DNA of 64,000 nucleotides from Cellvibrionales bacterium UBA4435 (GCA_002390525.1 DGPR01000049.1:18578-82577); one strand, 5' to 3'. Shown: positions 39,123 to 50,643, counted from the stretch's first letter. The notes: a model not told the origin generated them from the sequence alone. Numbers and translations: made by a program.

Positions 39123-39327
39123 TTTTGTTCCAGAGTGATTCTGATCAAATAATTAATCTATTTAGAACAGTAAATATGTACATAGCTATAAAAAACCACA
39201 TTGCTAAAATTACATGGGTATACAGTACAGACGCTCCCATGAATTAGTCTAGATTTAGTGTAGATTCTTTTAAACGTACCATCTTTTGTTACAAGTCATC
39301 ATACTTAATTATTAATATTTGACTCAT
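39123..39327. other. Intergenic region between lpxC and secA
   Basis: 205 bases. I see no credible open reading frame and no SecM-like arrest sequence. One possible hairpin pairs CATGGG (39213-39218) with CCCATG (39236-39241) across a 17-base loop; its minus-strand 3' side is AT-rich but lacks a proper U tract, so a terminator for lpxC is doubtful. It should contain a secA promoter. Confidence 0.4.
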
Positions 39328-40242
39328 TTATGCTGTCAGTAAAGGTTTTGTGTAAGAAATTGGAACCTCATCTTCATTATTTTCAAAGGTAACTAGCTCC
39401 CAAGCATCTTTTTCTGAAATCAATTTCCTTAAAAGCGCATTATTAAGACCATGTCCAGACTTATGGCCAACATACTCACCGATGAGGCTATTTCCTAATA
39501 AATATAAATCACCAATTGCATCTAAAATTTTATGCTTAACAAATTCGTCCTCGTAACGAAGTCCATCCTCGTTCAAAACCTGAAATTCATCGACTACAAT
39601 AGCGTTATCCATACTCCCGCCACGAGCTAGTCCCTGGGATCTCAAGTACTCAATTTCATGCATAAAACCAAATGTACGTGCTCGACTAACTTCCTTTACA
39701 AAGGAGGTTGTAGAGAAATCAACTGAGGTTTGAAGAGTTCGATTACTAAAAGCTGGGTGATCAAAATCGATAGAAAACCCTACTTTAAAGCCATTAAAAG
39801 GTTTGAAGGATGCACTTTTATCTCCATCATCTACTGTTATCTCTCTTTTTATTCGTATAAATTTCTTCGGTTTCTCTTGTTCTTTTATGCCTGCTGACTG
39901 AAGTAAAAAAACAAACGGACTAGCACTACCATCCATTATAGGTACTTCTGGGGCGGTAATATCAATGATAGCGTTATCTATACCTAAACCAGCCATAGCT
40001 GATAATAAATGTTCAACTGTTGACACGCGAACTGCACCTTTAGTTAAAGTTGTCGAGAGCATTGTATCTCCAACATTTTCTGCTATTGCATTTATTTCTA
40101 CTGGTGGATTTAAATCAGAGCGTCGAAAAATAATACCTGTATCAACTGGAGCTGGATGGAGTGTGAGAAAAACTTTTTCTCCAGTATGAAGACCTATTCC
40201 GGTGGCCTGTATCATATTATTTAGTGTACGCTGTCTCATCAT
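39328..40242 (-). CDS. lpxC: UDP-3-O-acyl-N-acetylglucosamine deacetylase LpxC
   Basis: Zinc deacetylase, committed step of lipid A synthesis. 304 residues from ATG 40242 ([15 protein letters not shown]...); the open frame extends 11 residues further to 40275 but the family normally starts here. Zinc ligands are His78 (TVEHLLSAM), His236 and Asp240 ([10 protein letters not shown]), and catalytic His263 ([10 protein letters not shown]). It follows ftsZ by 70 bases in the usual order, connecting the division cluster with secA. A weak AAGAAAG lies just before the ATG. Confidence 0.95.
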   Translation of the reverse strand: MMRQRTLNNMIQATGIGLHTGEKVFLTLHPAPVDTGIIFRRSDLNPPVEINAIAENVGDTMLSTTLTKGAVRVSTVEHLLSAMAGLGIDNAIIDITAPEVPIMDGSASPFVFLLQSAGIKEQEKPKKFIRIKREITVDDGDKSASFKPFNGFKVGFSIDFDHPAFSNRTLQTSVDFSTTSFVKEVSRARTFGFMHEIEYLRSQGLARGGSMDNAIVVDEFQVLNEDGLRYEDEFVKHKILDAIGDLYLLGNSLIGEYVGHKSGHGLNNALLRKLISEKDAWELVTFENNEDEVPISYTKPLLTA

Positions 40243-40312
40243 CTTTCTTATTTTCCAAGATATTCTTTCCAACATAAAATAAAGTTATACTAGACTCAAA
40301 TAATACAGTACC

Positions 40313-41506
40313 TTAATCAGCCTGACAGCGCAAAAATGCTGGAATATCAAGATAATCCTCTGAATCGACTGATAAGTCTTTATCTACATCTGAATCTGAA
40401 TCTTCATCTGATAATTTGTTCCCATTACGGAGTATAGTGGGTCTTTCAATTTCAGCCCAATTTATTTCGCCTCCTGAGCTAGTTTTTGTTTCGATTTTTT
40501 GTATATCTTCTTCTGGGTGATCTACTCCAACAGGGATAAACATTGGTTTATCTTCAAGACTTAAACCTGTAGCAACTACGGTAACTCTAAGGATATCATC
40601 TAGGGAAGGGTCAATAACAGTTCCAACTACCACAGTAGCGTTCTCAGAACTAAGATCGTTGGCCCTCTCCAAAATATCATTATATTCACCTAGAGTGACG
40701 TCCTCTCCAGCTGTTATGTTTACCAATATACCTTTGGCTCCTTGCAAATTTATATCTTCAAGTAACGGACTTTGTATAGCTTTTTCAGCTGCCTCAATAG
40801 CTCTATCTAATCCTGATGCTTCACCTGTTCCCATCATAGCTTGTCCCATCTCAGACATAACTGCTTTAACATCTGCAAAATCCATATTAATAAGGCCGGG
40901 TCTTATCATTAAGTCAGCAATTCCTTTAACTGCACCTAAAAGGACATCATTTGCTGCACTAAATGCATCAAGTAGAGTTGCAGATCTACCTAAAACCTCA
41001 AGAAGTTTCTCATTTGGTACTGTTATAAGAGAGTCAACTTTTTCTTTAAGTTCTTTCAATCCTTCTTCTGCGACAGTCATCCTCTTTTTCCCCTCCCAAA
41101 CAAAAGGACGAGTAACTACAGCAACTGAAAGGATCCCTAAATCTTTAGCTATATCGGCAACAATTGGTGCAGCTCCAGTTCCAGTACCACCTCCCATACC
41201 AGCAGTAATAAAGACCATATCAGCGCCAACTAGCGCTTCAGAAATTCGTTCACGATCCTCTAATGCTGCTTGGCGACCAACTTCTGGGTTGGCGCCTGCA
41301 CCTAATCCTTTAGTAAGACCGCTACCAATCTGTAAAATTGTAGCATCGATGTCTTGAAGTGCTTGCGCGTCGGTATTTGCAGATATAAATTCAACACCAG
41401 TTACGCCACTTTTAATCATATGTTTCAGGGCATTGCCACCTCCACCCCCAACACCTACTACTCTTATTTCTGCACTATCTAGTGTATTATCTATTATATG
41501 AAACAT
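40313..41506 (-). CDS. ftsZ: Cell division protein FtsZ
   Basis: Tubulin-like GTPase forming the Z ring. 397 residues. GTP-binding signature GGGTGTG at 105-111, T7-loop region [11 protein letters not shown], and an acidic Asp/Ser-rich linker (about 350-385) leading to the C-terminal anchor peptide [14 protein letters not shown] that binds FtsA and ZipA. The anchor has Cys where many gammaproteobacteria have Lys or Arg. It is the last division gene of the dcw cluster, 38 bases after ftsA, and precedes lpxC. Confidence 0.98.
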   Translation of the reverse strand: MFHIIDNTLDSAEIRVVGVGGGGGNALKHMIKSGVTGVEFISANTDAQALQDIDATILQIGSGLTKGLGAGANPEVGRQAALEDRERISEALVGADMVFITAGMGGGTGTGAAPIVADIAKDLGILSVAVVTRPFVWEGKKRMTVAEEGLKELKEKVDSLITVPNEKLLEVLGRSATLLDAFSAANDVLLGAVKGIADLMIRPGLINMDFADVKAVMSEMGQAMMGTGEASGLDRAIEAAEKAIQSPLLEDINLQGAKGILVNITAGEDVTLGEYNDILERANDLSSENATVVVGTVIDPSLDDILRVTVVATGLSLEDKPMFIPVGVDHPEEDIQKIETKTSSGGEINWAEIERPTILRNGNKLSDEDSDSDVDKDLSVDSEDYLDIPAFLRCQAD

Positions 41507-41544
41507 AACTTTTACCTCTTATTTAATCTTAAATATAAAATTAT

Positions 41545-42783
41545 CTATAAACTTTCCTGAAACCAGCTTTTTACTGTCCCCACAAAACCTTTCCCACCAT
41601 TTTTTGACCCCCTGCCCGGAACAGAACCCTCTAAAAGTTGCTGTTCGCCATATAAAACTAGTCCTACGCCTGTTGAGTAAATTGGATTATTAACTATTTC
41701 AGATAGCCCCTTGGTATTTTGTGGTGACCCCACTCTTACTGGCATATGAAATATTTCTTCTGCAAGCTCAATTACACCCTCCATTTTTGATGTTCCACCA
41801 GTAAGAACCATCCCTGCCGCTACAAGATTTTCAAACCCACTTCGACGTAGCTCTGCTTGAACTAGTGAGAATAATTCTTCATATCTTGGTTCAACAACCT
41901 CAGCTAAAGCTTGCCGAGATAAATCTCGAGGCGGTCGATCCCCAACACTTGGGACCTTAATAGTTTCCTCAGCAGCTGTTAATTTTGCTAAAGCACATGC
42001 ATATTTAATCTTTAGTTCTTCAGCATGCGCTGTAGGTGTTCTGAGTGCATGAGCGATATCGTTAGTCACCTGATCACCTGCGATAGGTATTACACCAGTA
42101 TGTCGAATTGCACCATCAGAAAAGATTGCTATATCAGTAGTGCCTCCACCAATATCTACCAAACATACACCAAGTTGCTTTTCATCTTCAGTCAACACAG
42201 CATAGCTTGAGGCGAGCTGCTCTAGAATAATATCGTCAACCTCCAAATTACATCTACGAATACATTTTTTTATATTTTGTGCAGCATTTGCTGCACAGGT
42301 AACAAGATGAACTTTTGATTCTAGGCGAACACCAGACATACCAAGTGGTTCATGGACTCCTTCCTGATTATCAATGATATATTCTTGAGGTAAAACATGG
42401 AGAATTTCTTGATCAGCAGGAATAGCCACAGCTCTTGCTGCATCTATTACTCTCTCTATATCTAGAGGCAAAACCTCTTGATCCCGAATCGCGACTATAC
42501 CATGGGAATTTAAGCTTCGAATATGGCTCCCAGCAATACCTACAAAAACCGAATGTATATTACAGTCCCCCATTAACTCTGCTTCCTCAATAGCACGCTG
42601 TATAGAATTAACAGTTGCCTCTATATTTACAACTACACCTTTTTTTAACCCAGAAGATGGTTGTAATCCTGCTCCTATTATTTCTAAAGCTCCCTCTGGA
42701 CTTACCACTCCGACAATAGCTGCGACTTTCGAGGTTCCAATATCTAACCCAACTATCATTTGCTCTTCGTTTGTATTAGCCAT
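41545..42783 (-). CDS. ftsA: Cell division protein FtsA
   Basis: Actin-like ATPase that tethers FtsZ to the membrane and recruits later divisome proteins. 412 residues from ATG 42783, chosen for GAGG six bases upstream (E. coli 420). Phosphate-binding VGLDIGTSKVAAIVG, the phosphate-2 region LVDIGGGTTDIAIF, and AAGMVLTGGTSKMEG are clear. The last 15 residues (GTVKSWFQESL) form the amphipathic membrane-targeting helix. The gene follows ftsQ by 21 bases. Confidence 0.97.
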   Translation of the reverse strand: MANTNEEQMIVGLDIGTSKVAAIVGVVSPEGALEIIGAGLQPSSGLKKGVVVNIEATVNSIQRAIEEAELMGDCNIHSVFVGIAGSHIRSLNSHGIVAIRDQEVLPLDIERVIDAARAVAIPADQEILHVLPQEYIIDNQEGVHEPLGMSGVRLESKVHLVTCAANAAQNIKKCIRRCNLEVDDIILEQLASSYAVLTEDEKQLGVCLVDIGGGTTDIAIFSDGAIRHTGVIPIAGDQVTNDIAHALRTPTAHAEELKIKYACALAKLTAAEETIKVPSVGDRPPRDLSRQALAEVVEPRYEELFSLVQAELRRSGFENLVAAGMVLTGGTSKMEGVIELAEEIFHMPVRVGSPQNTKGLSEIVNNPIYSTGVGLVLYGEQQLLEGSVPGRGSKNGGKGFVGTVKSWFQESL

Positions 42784-42804
42784 CTTTGACCTCATTTAAA
42801 TTAT

Positions 42805-43569
42805 TTATTTCCATCTCACAGCTATCCCATTGTCATATCTAATATCAACTCCATCCATATCAGTGCTGCTACTTTTCAAGGTCGCCATCCATATAATTAA
42901 AAACCGACGTATTTTTTCAATTATCTGATCACGGCCAATTAAAATCTCAAGTCCATTAGATAAGGTTAATTTCCAAATACCCTGATTGTTATAGCTCAAT
43001 TCTATAATTTTCAAACCTGCAGGCCGCAATAATAGACTAATCTCTTGATAGGTATTCATGATTAGTCGCTCAGAATTTTCCACTCCTGTCAGTACGGGCA
43101 AACTAGATAAATTTCTATTATTCAGATCTAGTATCTCACCCCTATCATTAAGAAAATTTCTATCTCCCCATCTTGCTAATGGAACCTCTTCAATTACTTT
43201 AACTTCTATACCGCTTGGCCACTTCCGTCTAACAAACGCTCTCTCTATCCAAGGGTGTGACTCAAGAAGAGAAGTTATTTTCATTAGATCTGAACTTAAA
43301 ATCTTCGAATCAGAGACTGTAGTTATAATTAATTCTTTTACTTCTTTTTTTTCAATATTGCTGAAAGTGCCAAAAACCGAAATATTATTAATAGGTATGT
43401 CAAATTTGACAAAAAGATATTTAGCACTCCATATCATAGCAATGCCTATAATGACGATCGGTAGAATTTTTACTCCCTTAAAAAACCAATTAAGCCAATC
43501 ACGCAAAAGGTGATAACGATCTTGCAATCTGAGGTCTCTGTTTCCTATTCGATTTATATGTGTTTTCAC
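42805..43569 (-). CDS. ftsQ: Cell division protein FtsQ
   Basis: Bitopic divisome protein bridging FtsA-side and periplasmic partners FtsB/FtsL. 254 residues from GTG 43567-43569. Short basic cytoplasmic N-terminus, one helix at about 33-51 (GVKILPIVIIGIAMIWSAKY), then a POTRA domain and the FtsQ beta domain, with the motif LESHPWIERAFVRRKWPSGIEVKVIEE and PLARWG. It sits between ddlB and ftsA as in E. coli. Confidence 0.95.
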   Translation of the reverse strand: MKTHINRIGNRDLRLQDRYHLLRDWLNWFFKGVKILPIVIIGIAMIWSAKYLFVKFDIPINNISVFGTFSNIEKKEVKELIITTVSDSKILSSDLMKITSLLESHPWIERAFVRRKWPSGIEVKVIEEVPLARWGDRNFLNDRGEILDLNNRNLSSLPVLTGVENSERLIMNTYQEISLLLRPAGLKIIELSYNNQGIWKLTLSNGLEILIGRDQIIEKIRRFLIIWMATLKSSSTDMDGVDIRYDNGIAVRWK

Positions 43570-43603
43570 GTTTCAGTGTTTCCTATCAATAATTAACAGA
43601 TAA

Positions 43604-44530
43604 TTACATTGAGCTATCTAAAATCTTAAGTACTAGTTCATCGAAACTATATCCTGCTGCTGCTGCTGCCATTGGCACCAAACTATGGTCGGTCATTCCT
43701 GGAACGGTGTTGATCTCTAGAACAAAAAACTCACCATGTGAGTTTGTCATTACATCAACACGACCCCATCCGGTACATCCAAGGCTCTCGAAAGACTGTA
43801 TCGCTAGCCTCATGAGTTCTTTTTCTTTTTTTTCATTTAGCTCACATGGGTATCTGTATATAGTTTCTTCAGAGAGATATTTAGCAGAATAATCATAAAA
43901 TTCATGGCTAGTCTCAAGCTTAATAGGAGGGAGGGCTTTTTCATCTAATATAGCAACTGTATATTCTTCTCCCTCGATCCACTGCTCAGCAATTACTTTA
44001 TCGTCAAGAATTGACGCTTTCTTCCATGCTTCCTTAAAAGATTTGACATCATTGACCCTGCTCATGCCTAAACTTGAACCTCCTCGTGCGGGTTTAACAA
44101 TTATTTCGCCGCCAAGTTTTTTTAGAGTTTCCTTCCAATTAGTTGTTTTTTCTAATAACGAGAACGCCGGTGTTCGAATATTAGATCCTTTCCAAAAAAT
44201 TTTACTATGGAGCTTATCCATAGCCGCTGCAGATGCCAAAATGCCACTGCCAGTATAAGGTAAATCATATGACTCTAGAGCACCTTGAAGCACTCCGTCC
44301 TCCCCTCTAGAACCATGCAACATAATTAATGCTCTATCTAATCCATATTTTGGCAGCTGCTCAAAAAATCTTTCATCTATATCTATAGAAAGGACATCTA
44401 GACCAGATCTTACTAATGAATCAGTCACACATTTCCCAGACAATAACGAGATCTCTCTCTCAGCAGATACGCCTCCAGTTAGAACCCCAACTCGACCATA
44501 TTTTTTGATTTCTTGTTGCTTGGTTATCAT
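43604..44530 (-). CDS. ddlB: D-alanine--D-alanine ligase
   Basis: ATP-grasp ligase making the D-Ala-D-Ala dipeptide of murein precursors. 308 residues (E. coli DdlB 306). N-terminal VGVLTGGVSAEREISLLSG, ATP-grasp loops EIIVKPARGGSSLGMSRV and AEQWIEGEEYTV, and metal/product motif EINTVPGMTDHSLVPMAA. A run of five CTG/GCC-type codons near 43656 encodes Ala repeats. Located 5 bases after murC and 34 before ftsQ. Confidence 0.96.
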   Translation of the reverse strand: MITKQQEIKKYGRVGVLTGGVSAEREISLLSGKCVTDSLVRSGLDVLSIDIDERFFEQLPKYGLDRALIMLHGSRGEDGVLQGALESYDLPYTGSGILASAAAMDKLHSKIFWKGSNIRTPAFSLLEKTTNWKETLKKLGGEIIVKPARGGSSLGMSRVNDVKSFKEAWKKASILDDKVIAEQWIEGEEYTVAILDEKALPPIKLETSHEFYDYSAKYLSEETIYRYPCELNEKKEKELMRLAIQSFESLGCTGWGRVDVMTNSHGEFFVLEINTVPGMTDHSLVPMAAAAAGYSFDELVLKILDSSM

Positions 44531-44535
44531 TTTTT

Positions 44536-45966
44536 CTAAAGGTCCTGTGATAAGTTTGAATCTGCAAGAATTTTTACAAGTTTACTTACACTTCCTGCCC
44601 CTTGAGTAATAATAATATCGTCTGCCTGGATAACATCTCTAAGAATCTCATTAACTTCTTGAATATTTTGGACATAAATAGGATCTACTAAGCCCCTCTG
44701 CCTAATACTTCGACATAATGTTCTACTGTCTGCTCCAGGGATTTCATCCTCTCCTGCGGAATATACTTCTAACAAAAGGAGAGCATCACAACTTGATAAA
44801 ACTTGTACAAAATCTTCGAACAAATCTCTTGTTCGACTATATCGATGGGGTTGGAATATCATAACTAGTCGTCTATTCGGCCATCCATCCATAATTGCTT
44901 TAATAGTAGCGGCTAGTTCTCTTGGATGGTGACCATAATCGTCTATTAGCATCGCTGATCCATTGCCAATCGGATAATCACCATAAATCTCAAAACGCCT
45001 TGCAACACCCTGAAATTTTCTTAGTGCTTCTTTGATAGACTTATCGGAAACACCTTCATCAATAGCTACAGTTATTGCTGCAGTGGCATTCAAAATGTTA
45101 TGGATGCCTGGGATATTCATATCAATTGTTAGTAACTTATTGTCACCGGGTCTTGATAAATCAAAGCTACTTTTTTCTTTCTTTATGGTAACGTTCTTAA
45201 TACAGTAGTCTGCATCTTCTGAGAAACCATATGTCAAAACGGGTCTCGAAATATCAGGTAGCATGGATTTAATTACTGGGTCATCAATGCATAAAACAGC
45301 TAGTCCATAAAAAGGCAAATTATGAAGAAATATTAAAAAAGTTTGTTTTAGCTTACTAAAGTCTGAGTCGTAAGCTTCCATATGATCACTATCAATATTT
45401 GTTAAAATTGTAACCATGGGTTGCAGATGTAAAAAAGAAGCGTCACTTTCATCCGCCTCAGCAACTAAATAGGGACTTATACCCAACCCAGCATTTGTAT
45501 TAACTGATTTTACTAATCCTCCGATTATAAATGTGGGATCTTTATCATCTGCAGCTAAAATTGCAGCTAACAAACTTGTAGTTGTAGTTTTACCGTGTGT
45601 ACCTGCAACGGCTATACTATGACGATACCTCATAAGTTCCGATAACATCTCTGCTCTTGGAATAACAGGTATGCGAAGTTCTCGTGCACTTATAGCCTCT
45701 GGATTATCAGCTGCGATCGCTGAAGAAGTTACAACTACATCTGCATCATCAATATTCGTAGCAGTATGGCCTAGTTGTATTTTTGCCCCTAATACCTCTA
45801 GTCTTAGTGTATTATCATTTTTTAGTAGGTCTGATCCAGAAATTTTATAGCCCTGATTGAGCAATACCTCTGCTATTCCACTCATACCATTACCACCGAT
45901 GCCGATGAAATGAATATGGTTCATTTGTCGCATTTCAGGCATAAAAATTTTCTTTTTTATAATCAT
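44536..45966 (-). CDS. murC: UDP-N-acetylmuramate--L-alanine ligase MurC
   Basis: Adds L-alanine to UDP-MurNAc. I place the start at ATG 45966, which overlaps the murG stop as ATGA, giving 476 residues; the frame is open to 46071 inside murG, where the extra 35 residues are not MurC-like. UDP-binding [20 protein letters not shown]-binding [13 protein letters not shown], and downstream [14 protein letters not shown] and [12 protein letters not shown] are all typical. Next in the ligase series after murG in the standard dcw order. Confidence 0.95.
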   Translation of the reverse strand: MIIKKKIFMPEMRQMNHIHFIGIGGNGMSGIAEVLLNQGYKISGSDLLKNDNTLRLEVLGAKIQLGHTATNIDDADVVVTSSAIAADNPEAISARELRIPVIPRAEMLSELMRYRHSIAVAGTHGKTTTTSLLAAILAADDKDPTFIIGGLVKSVNTNAGLGISPYLVAEADESDASFLHLQPMVTILTNIDSDHMEAYDSDFSKLKQTFLIFLHNLPFYGLAVLCIDDPVIKSMLPDISRPVLTYGFSEDADYCIKNVTIKKEKSSFDLSRPGDNKLLTIDMNIPGIHNILNATAAITVAIDEGVSDKSIKEALRKFQGVARRFEIYGDYPIGNGSAMLIDDYGHHPRELAATIKAIMDGWPNRRLVMIFQPHRYSRTRDLFEDFVQVLSSCDALLLLEVYSAGEDEIPGADSRTLCRSIRQRGLVDPIYVQNIQEVNEILRDVIQADDIIITQGAGSVSKLVKILADSNLSQDL

Positions 45967-47039
45967 AAAGGCTCCATACAGATATCTGCTACTAATTCTG
46001 CCACACCAAGCCTTGCTGATTTTTTTGCATTCATGGCCATAGAATCTAATTTTACTGGGTTTCCTAGCCATTCATTTAAAATTGATACTAGCAATTTATC
46101 TGTTAAATCTTGTTCTTTTACCATGTATGCAGCACCAAGACTTACGAGCCATTTACCATTATGGAATTGATGATCATCTGCAGCGTAAGGATATGGTATA
46201 AGTAGAGCGCCTACGCCTGCAGCGGCGAGCTCTGAAATTGTTAAGGCGCCTGCTCTGCAGACAACTAAGTCAGCCCACCCATATGCCTCTGCCATATCGG
46301 ATATAAAAGATTCAACTCTCGCCTTTAAATCTAAATCTTTATATATCTGCTGTGTTTCTTGGAGGTTAGCTTTACCTGACTGATGTCGTATTTCGGGTCT
46401 ATATTTTTTTTCTACAGCAGAAAGAGCCTGAGGTATTTTTTTATTGATTGATATCGATCCTAAACTACCGCCTAAAATAAGTATTCTTGGAGGGCGATCT
46501 CTATCTATCCTGCTCAATAATGTCGGTTGCAAAGAGGAGATTTCTTTACGGACTGGGTTACCAGTCCATTCCCCACGTGGCAGAGTATCAGGGAAGGCGG
46601 TCAGCACACGAGTGGCTACTTTGGCTAATATCTTATTAGTGGTTCCGGGAATTGAATTTTGCTCATGAATGATTAATGGAAGCCTCATAATTTTTGCAGC
46701 AATTCCACCAGGCCCTGATGCAAAACCGCCCAAACCTAAAATCATATCTGGTGATTCTCGATGAATCACAATCATAGCCTGAAAAATAGCTTTAATAAGG
46801 GTATAAGGTGCTTTCAGCCATTTCAAAATTCTAGTACCTCTTAATCCTTGTATATCAATATAATTGATATCAAATCCATTAGCTGGAACTAATTCTGACT
46901 CGATGCCTTGCTGGGTCCCCAGCCATACAACAGAAACATTCCTATTTCTAAAGACCTCTGCTATTGAAATGGCTGGTATGACGTGTCCACCTGTGCCCCC
47001 AGCCATAATTAATACTTTTTTAATTCTCTGCTTTAACAC
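45963..47039 (-). CDS. murG: UDP-GlcNAc:lipid I N-acetylglucosaminyltransferase MurG
   Basis: Peripheral membrane GT-B transferase producing lipid II. 358 residues from GTG 47037-47039, which overlaps the end of ftsW by 20 bases. The G-loop [17 protein letters not shown] is at about residue 12, a second loop [12 protein letters not shown] follows, and the UDP-GlcNAc-binding part contains [36 protein letters not shown] precedes the GTG by 7 bases. An ATG 11 codons in is unlikely because it would truncate the first strand. Confidence 0.95.
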   Translation of the reverse strand: MLKQRIKKVLIMAGGTGGHVIPAISIAEVFRNRNVSVVWLGTQQGIESELVPANGFDINYIDIQGLRGTRILKWLKAPYTLIKAIFQAMIVIHRESPDMILGLGGFASGPGGIAAKIMRLPLIIHEQNSIPGTTNKILAKVATRVLTAFPDTLPRGEWTGNPVRKEISSLQPTLLSRIDRDRPPRILILGGSLGSISINKKIPQALSAVEKKYRPEIRHQSGKANLQETQQIYKDLDLKARVESFISDMAEAYGWADLVVCRAGALTISELAAAGVGALLIPYPYAADDHQFHNGKWLVSLGAAYMVKEQDLTDKLLVSILNEWLGNPVKLDSMAMNAKKSARLGVAELVADICMEPL

Positions 47040-48198
47040 GACTTACTCTCTTTATAGTTTTTCCAACAACATCAACTTCTGAGCTTATTCTTAATACTAA
47101 TGAAATCATTGCAATGCACACCAAGAGACTGCTACCCCCATAACTTATAAAGGGTAATGTGATGCCTTTTGTAGGTAGTAAGCCAGATGTAACTGCTATG
47201 TTTATGAAAGACTGGAGTGCTAGTATTATCGCAATACCGATGCAGCTGTAAGTACAAAACCAGGCTCTACTTCTCATTGCTCGTCGAGCTACATGAAGTA
47301 TTCGGTGTATCAGAATTACGTATAAAAGTATCATAACTGTTACTCCAATCAACCCAAATTCTTCAGCATAAATGGAAAAAATGAAGTCCGTATGCGCCTC
47401 AGGTAAATAATGTAATTTTTGTACACTATTCCCTAGGCCAACTCCAAACCATTCTCCCTCTCCGAAAGCCATCAAAGAATTTGTTACTTGGTAACCAGTG
47501 TCTCTGGGATCAGACCAGGGGTTTAAAAAGGAATTTAATCTCTCGATTCGATATGGTTCCATTACAGCGATGTAAGCAAGGCCAGAAATAGAAAAAATAG
47601 ATATCATGCCAAACTGCCAAAGAGGGACACCTACAATAAATAACATACAGAACACTGTAGTGCTTATGATGACCATAGATCCATAGTCTGGCTGTTTAAA
47701 CAAAAGTAACACAACTAAAGCGATTACGAAAAGAGGTGAGAATACGCTCTTCCAGGACTCTTTGAGTTTTTGTTGGTGTCTTTGGAGATATCCTGCTAAA
47801 AAAATAATAACAGCAAATTTTGCAACCTCAGCAGCTTGAAGATTGATGAATCCAAGCGAGATCCAGCGTCTACTTCCATTAATTTTGGGTGCAAATAAAA
47901 CTGCGATTAATAGGAGTATTGATACTATAAATATTGGTGTTCCAAGCTTGCACCAGACCCAAGAGGGTGTGATTAAAAAGATAAATGCAACTGCAATACC
48001 AAGCAATAGAAATATCAAATGGCGCTTCAAATAAAACAGATTGTCGTTATATTTGAAGTCAGCATGACTAATTGAAGCAGAATAAATCATTACAAGCCCA
48101 ATACTTAATATTGCTAAAACAGCAAATAGCAATTGTTGGTCTATACCATGAAGTGAATCGAAGAAAGATGTCTTTCGCTTCACGAATTCCATATTCAT
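47020..48198 (-). CDS. ftsW: Division-specific peptidoglycan glycosyltransferase FtsW (SEDS)
   Basis: Ten-helix polytopic SEDS polymerase that works with FtsI at the septum. 392 residues (E. coli 414). Conserved: LKRHLIFLLLGI, PDYGSMVIISTTVFCMLFIVG, the catalytic-region QVTNSLMAFGEGEWFGVGLGNS, and LPEAHTDFIFSIYAEEFG. The C-terminus has LPTKGITLPFISYGGSSLL, the FtsW rather than RodA motif. The start overlaps murD by 4 bases (ATGA). Confidence 0.96.
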   Translation of the reverse strand: MNMEFVKRKTSFFDSLHGIDQQLLFAVLAILSIGLVMIYSASISHADFKYNDNLFYLKRHLIFLLLGIAVAFIFLITPSWVWCKLGTPIFIVSILLLIAVLFAPKINGSRRWISLGFINLQAAEVAKFAVIIFLAGYLQRHQQKLKESWKSVFSPLFVIALVVLLLFKQPDYGSMVIISTTVFCMLFIVGVPLWQFGMISIFSISGLAYIAVMEPYRIERLNSFLNPWSDPRDTGYQVTNSLMAFGEGEWFGVGLGNSVQKLHYLPEAHTDFIFSIYAEEFGLIGVTVMILLYVILIHRILHVARRAMRSRAWFCTYSCIGIAIILALQSFINIAVTSGLLPTKGITLPFISYGGSSLLVCIAMISLVLRISSEVDVVGKTIKRVSRVKAEN

Positions 48199-49553
48199 TT
48201 CAAATCCTCTACCACAGAAATAAATTTTTCGCCTCTTTCTTCAAAATTAGCGAACATATCTAAACTTGCGCATCCCGGAGAAAACAAGACTATATCTCCT
48301 GATTTAGATAGCTCATTAGATAACATAACGGCATCTTCCACATTAACTGCATAAATGGTGTCAATTATTCCGGATATAGCGGTGTCTATTTCAGACGCTG
48401 CTTCGCCTATTAATAAAATATTCTTCACCAAACCAGACAATGAGGAAGCAAGTATTGAAAAATTTTGCCCCTTAGGCTGACCTCCAAGAATCAAAATTAT
48501 ATTTCCATTAGCGGGTAAAGAACCTATAGCAGCTAGAGTAGCGCCCAGATTTGTAGCTTTAGAATCGTTAATATAAATTACATTATTTAAAATTCTTACT
48601 GTTTGATATCGATGGGGAAGCCCCTTAAATCTCCTTAACACCTTTAGCATTGGCTCCAAAGGCAGATTCAGAGCCGTTCCTAGCGCTAAGGCAGCGAGAG
48701 CATTACTCATATTGTGGGACCCCGATAACCCTAGTTCACTCTGAGAAATCAATTTTTCGAATTCATAAGCAAGCCAAGATTCTCCATTCGACTCTTTAAT
48801 CACACCAAAGCAATTTAGATCTGGGCGACTAAGCCCATAACTGCATGATTTTACTTTTTCTCCAATTAAGGGGGTGCTTAATTTATCATCTCGGTTAATT
48901 ACAACTTGTCTAGCGCCGTGAAAAATACGATGCTTGGACTGATGATAATCAAGTAAGGACTCATAGCGATCTAGATGATCTGGACTGATATTAAGAACTG
49001 TTGCGGCTTCAGCACATAGATTGTCAACTGATTCGAGTTGAAAGCTTGATAGCTCAAGAATATAAAATTCAACTTTCTCATCTAGCAAATCTAATGCGGG
49101 TATCCCTAGGTTTCCCCCTATACCTACCGTATGCCCAGCAGCAACGAACATCTCGCCCAATAAAGAAGTGACGGTACTTTTACCATTAGATCCAGTAATG
49201 GCGATAATAGGTGCATTGGCTGATCTTGCAAATAGCTCAATATCATTAATAACAGATATATTTGATTCAATTGCAATCTGAACAACTGGTATTTGTCTTG
49301 ATAAACCTGGGCTAAGGATTACTTCGTCAACGTTACAAAAGCTGTCAGTTGGCAATTCTCCTAATAGTAAGGTTATCTCTGGGAACTCAACACTAAATTT
49401 CTGCAACAAAGGTGGCTCTTTTCGAGTATCCATCATAATAAAATGTTGGCCCAATTGGGTTAAATGTCGAGCGACAGAAAACCCTGTAGACCCTATACCA
49501 ACTATCATTTTCGTCTTATTGCTAGCTATAAGCTGACCCATTGGTGCACTCAT
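48195..49553 (-). CDS. murD: UDP-N-acetylmuramoylalanine--D-glutamate ligase MurD
   Basis: Adds D-glutamate to UDP-MurNAc-L-Ala. About 452 residues; E. coli 438. UDP-binding IVGIGSTGFSVARHL, ATP-binding ITGSNGKSTVTSLLG, the NISPDHLDRYESLLDYHQSK block and YINDSKATNLGATLAAI with ILGGQPKGQ are diagnostic. The start is either ATG 49553 (an AAGGA touches it) or ATG 49541, with better spacing; the N-terminal four residues are therefore uncertain. It lies 6 bases after mraY. Confidence 0.95.
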   Translation of the reverse strand: MSAPMGQLIASNKTKMIVGIGSTGFSVARHLTQLGQHFIMMDTRKEPPLLQKFSVEFPEITLLLGELPTDSFCNVDEVILSPGLSRQIPVVQIAIESNISVINDIELFARSANAPIIAITGSNGKSTVTSLLGEMFVAAGHTVGIGGNLGIPALDLLDEKVEFYILELSSFQLESVDNLCAEAATVLNISPDHLDRYESLLDYHQSKHRIFHGARQVVINRDDKLSTPLIGEKVKSCSYGLSRPDLNCFGVIKESNGESWLAYEFEKLISQSELGLSGSHNMSNALAALALGTALNLPLEPMLKVLRRFKGLPHRYQTVRILNNVIYINDSKATNLGATLAAIGSLPANGNIILILGGQPKGQNFSILASSLSGLVKNILLIGEAASEIDTAISGIIDTIYAVNVEDAVMLSNELSKSGDIVLFSPGCASLDMFANFEERGEKFISVVEDLK

Positions 49554-49559
49554 TCCTTT

Positions 49560-50642
49560 TTATCTTAATTTCAATGACACTAACCCGATCAAAACAAGCA
49601 TTACAGTAATAATCCAGGCTCTCACAACTATACGAGTTTCAGGCATACCTTTAAGCTCGAAATGATGGTGGATAGGAGTCATTAAAAAAACTCGCTTACC
49701 GGTCAATTTAAAATACGTCACTTGTAACATTACAGAAAGTGCTTCTATTACAAAAACCCCACTCATAATGAAGAAAACTATTTCATGTCTAATTATTACA
49801 GCTATGACACCTAAAGACGCCCCCAACGACAACGAACCAACGTCTCCCATAAAAATTTGAGCAGGATGTACGTTGAACCATAAAAATGCTAAACCAGCAC
49901 CTGCTAAAGCGGCACAAAATATTGCTACCTCGCCAGTTCCAGCTACAAAGGGAATATGTAAATAATTTGAAAACTCTATATGTCCTGATAAGTAGCCTAC
50001 TAAACCCAATGCGCTTCCAATCATGACTATTGGCATAATAGCAAGCCCATCTAGTCCATCCGTGAGATTAATTGCATTAGTGCTTCCTACAATTACAAAG
50101 TATGTGAGTACGACATAAAAACCCCCCAAAGGAATCACTATATCTTTAAATAAAGGAACTATTAATTCGTTTTCGACACCACTACTACCCATTTTATAGA
50201 GAGTAATAGCAACCGCTAAACCTACTACTGACTGCCAAAAATATTTCCATCGTGCTACGATTCCTACAGAATTGCCTTTAACAACTTTTTTATAGTCATC
50301 GATCCAGCCAATTACTCCAAATGAAATTGTTACAAGTAGAATTATCCATATATATTTATTATTTAAGTCACCCCAAAGAAGTGTGCTTATAAATATAGAG
50401 AAAAGTATCAGGAGGCCGCCCATAGTCGGAGTTCCCTCTTTAATCAAATGAGTAGAAGGTCCATCATTTCTAACTGACTGACTTATTTGTAAATTTCTAA
50501 GATAAGAAATCATCCATGGCCATAAAATAAAGGAAATTAGCAACGATGTTAGTGCTGCCATAACTGTACGAACTGTTATATATTTTACCACGGCAAAAGC
50601 TGCAAGATATTGGGATAAAAATTCTGCTAGCCAAATAAGCAT
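49560..50642 (-). CDS. mraY: Phospho-N-acetylmuramoyl-pentapeptide transferase MraY
   Basis: Integral membrane enzyme making lipid I on undecaprenyl phosphate. 360 residues (E. coli 360), about ten helices. Mg2+-binding and active-site segments: [44 protein letters not shown] and the C-terminal [13 protein letters not shown]. Located 1 base after murF in the dcw cluster. No anomalies. Confidence 0.98.
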   Translation of the reverse strand: MLIWLAEFLSQYLAAFAVVKYITVRTVMAALTSLLISFILWPWMISYLRNLQISQSVRNDGPSTHLIKEGTPTMGGLLILFSIFISTLLWGDLNNKYIWIILLVTISFGVIGWIDDYKKVVKGNSVGIVARWKYFWQSVVGLAVAITLYKMGSSGVENELIVPLFKDIVIPLGGFYVVLTYFVIVGSTNAINLTDGLDGLAIMPIVMIGSALGLVGYLSGHIEFSNYLHIPFVAGTGEVAIFCAALAGAGLAFLWFNVHPAQIFMGDVGSLSLGASLGVIAVIIRHEIVFFIMSGVFVIEALSVMLQVTYFKLTGKRVFLMTPIHHHFELKGMPETRIVVRAWIITVMLVLIGLVSLKLR

Positions 50643-50643
50643 C

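Noticed and set aside
39123-39327. SecM-type regulator upstream of secA
   Set aside because: No open frame with a signal peptide or arrest motif is present.
40659-41357. Long plus-strand open frame opposite ftsZ (232 codons)
   Set aside because: It is an exact antisense shadow of a confirmed ftsZ frame, has no family-like motif, and no promoter or ribosome-binding site.
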